From the NCBI RefSeq assembly GCF_003600685.1, contig NZ_CP032084.1, positions 558,001 through 622,000 of the forward strand: 64,000 nt of DNA, in the 5' to 3' direction. A program made the translations under genes and the position numbers. The notes beneath the pieces are model-generated. The model made no database searches. It was given only the letters and a program-made list of their open reading frames with translations, and was not told where the DNA came from. The DNA is from Achromobacter sp. B7. Lineage in GTDB: Bacteria; Pseudomonadota; Gammaproteobacteria; Burkholderiales; Burkholderiaceae_B. Shown here piece after piece: positions 63,003 to 64,000 of the stretch. Every line of letters starts with the position of its first letter. Position 1 is the stretch's first letter.

Positions 63003-64000
63003 ATGTCTCCCTCTGAAGCCCCTATCACTCCTGAAGTCGAAGCTGATCTGCGTATAGCCAAGCGCGGTTGCGACGAACTGCTGGTTGAATCCGAATTCGC
63101 GCGCAAGCTGGCAAAGAGCCGCGCCACCGGTGTGCCGCTGCGCATCAAATTGGGGCTGGACCCCACCGCGCCCGACATCCATCTGGGCCACACGGTGGTG
63201 CTGAACAAGATGCGCCAGTTGCAGGACCTTGGCCACAACGTCATCTTCCTGATCGGCGATTTCACCTCGACCATCGGCGATCCCAGCGGCCGCAACAGCA
63301 CCCGCCCGCCGCTCACGCGCGAGCAGATCGAGTCCAACGCCAAGACGTATTACGCGCAGGCCAGCCTGGTGCTGGACCCGGCGCGTACCGAGATCCGCTA
63401 CAACTCCGAATGGTGCGATCCGCTGGGTGCTCGGGGCATGATCCAGCTGGCGTCCCGTTATACGGTTGCCCGCATGATGGAACGCGAGGATTTCACCAAG
63501 CGCTTCAAGGGTGGCATCCCGATTTCGGTGCACGAATTCCTGTATCCGTTGATGCAGGGCTATGACTCCGTGGCGCTGAAGTCCGATCTGGAGCTGGGGG
63601 GCACCGATCAGAAATTCAACTTGCTGGTCGGGCGCGAGCTGCAAAAGGAATATGGCCAGGAGCCCCAGTGCATTTTGACGATGCCGCTGCTGGTCGGTAC
63701 CGACGGCGTCGAGAAAATGTCCAAGTCCAAGGGCAACTACATCGGTATTTCAGAGTCGCCCGATTCGATGTTCGGCAAGCTGATGTCCATTTCGGACACG
63801 CTGATGTGGCGCTACTTCGAACTGCTGTCGTTCCGCTCGCTGGAAGACATCGCTGCCCTCAAGCAAGAGACGGATGGCGGCCGCAACCCGCGTGATGCCA
63901 AAGTCATGCTGGCTCAGGAAATCATCACGCGCTTTCATTCGGCCAAGGCGGCGGACGACGCGCTGGCCTCGTTCGAGGCGCGCTTCCGTGACGGCGCCAT
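63003..64000 (+). CDS. tyrS: Tyrosyl-tRNA synthetase (3' end outside window)
   Basis: Charges tRNA-Tyr. About 332 residues are in the window, with the HIGH-type motif [23 protein letters not shown] in the tyrosine pocket and the KMSKS motif [12 protein letters not shown]. The S4-type RNA-binding domain expected at the C-terminus lies beyond base 64000. The PDIHLGHT form is that of the TyrRZ-like bacterial subclass. Confidence 0.95.
   Translation, partial: MSPSEAPITPEVEADLRIAKRGCDELLVESEFARKLAKSRATGVPLRIKLGLDPTAPDIHLGHTVVLNKMRQLQDLGHNVIFLIGDFTSTIGDPSGRNSTRPPLTREQIESNAKTYYAQASLVLDPARTEIRYNSEWCDPLGARGMIQLASRYTVARMMEREDFTKRFKGGIPISVHEFLYPLMQGYDSVALKSDLELGGTDQKFNLLVGRELQKEYGQEPQCILTMPLLVGTDGVEKMSKSKGNYIGISESPDSMFGKLMSISDTLMWRYFELLSFRSLEDIAALKQETDGGRNPRDAKVMLAQEIITRFHSAKAADDALASFEARFRDGA

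Overview
The window is a contiguous stretch of GC-rich betaproteobacterial chromosome, most like the Alcaligenaceae (Achromobacter/Bordetella group). The assignment is an inference from gene content and order. It rests on tlpA-aroQ-accB-accC-prmA, argC followed by erpA, anmK and tyrS, a lysine/alanine-rich histone-H1-like protein, a long nrdA with two ATP cones, and a Gram-negative dlt-type operon. Genes are densely packed. I saw no insertion sequence, prophage, CRISPR array, rRNA or tRNA gene.

Layout. 1-3.4 kb (minus): end-truncated lptG, mtgA, aroE and a TonB-family protein. 3.5-10.9 kb (minus): an FbpABC/AfuABC-type ABC importer (ATPase, two-domain permease, binding protein) beside a two-component pair whose histidine kinase carries a complete extra solute-binding protein at its C-terminus, homologous to the importer's own binding protein. 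11-15 kb (minus): an RNase II-like protein, a YqiA-like esterase and mpl. 15.1-22.4 kb (plus): TlpA-like thioredoxin, aroQ, accB, accC, prmA, a zinc-ribbon/DUF3426 protein, a PfkB-family kinase and a SlyB-like lipoprotein. 22.7-26.9 kb (plus): a five-gene D-alanylation operon (carrier protein, DltD, a 50-residue DltX-like peptide, DltB, DltA).

27-33 kb (minus): YggT, histone-like protein, nrdB, nrdA with a tandem NrdR-box-like operator. 33.2-37.3 kb: fused indolepyruvate ferredoxin oxidoreductase divergent from an Lrp/AsnC regulator. 37.5-43.6 kb: lipoprotein, MFS transporter, gltX, and a Pat-like GNAT protein whose acyl-CoA synthetase part looks catalytically dead. 43.7-47.1 kb (minus): an NMT1/SsuA-type ABC importer with an isochorismatase-family hydrolase. 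47.5-51.5 kb: esterase, darP, pmbA, an orphan TRAP-type binding protein. 51.7-56.4 kb: complete branched-chain amino-acid-type livJ-livH-livM-livG-livF. 56.7-64 kb: rplM-rpsI, argC, a coiled-coil membrane protein, erpA, anmK, an M23 endopeptidase and the start of tyrS.

Most of the window is core metabolism and envelope biogenesis. The most unusual item is the importer/sensor locus at 3.5-10.9 kb, where a sensor kinase and a transport binding protein have become one polypeptide. Second is the Gram-negative dlt operon with its easily missed DltX-like micro-gene. The regulatory DNA also holds several uncatalogued palindromes: NrdR-type boxes, a nested palindrome in the ior/lrp divergent promoter, a palindrome over the erpA -10 element, a perfect 24-bp palindrome at 37.3 kb and a 12-bp operator-like palindrome at 47.35 kb.
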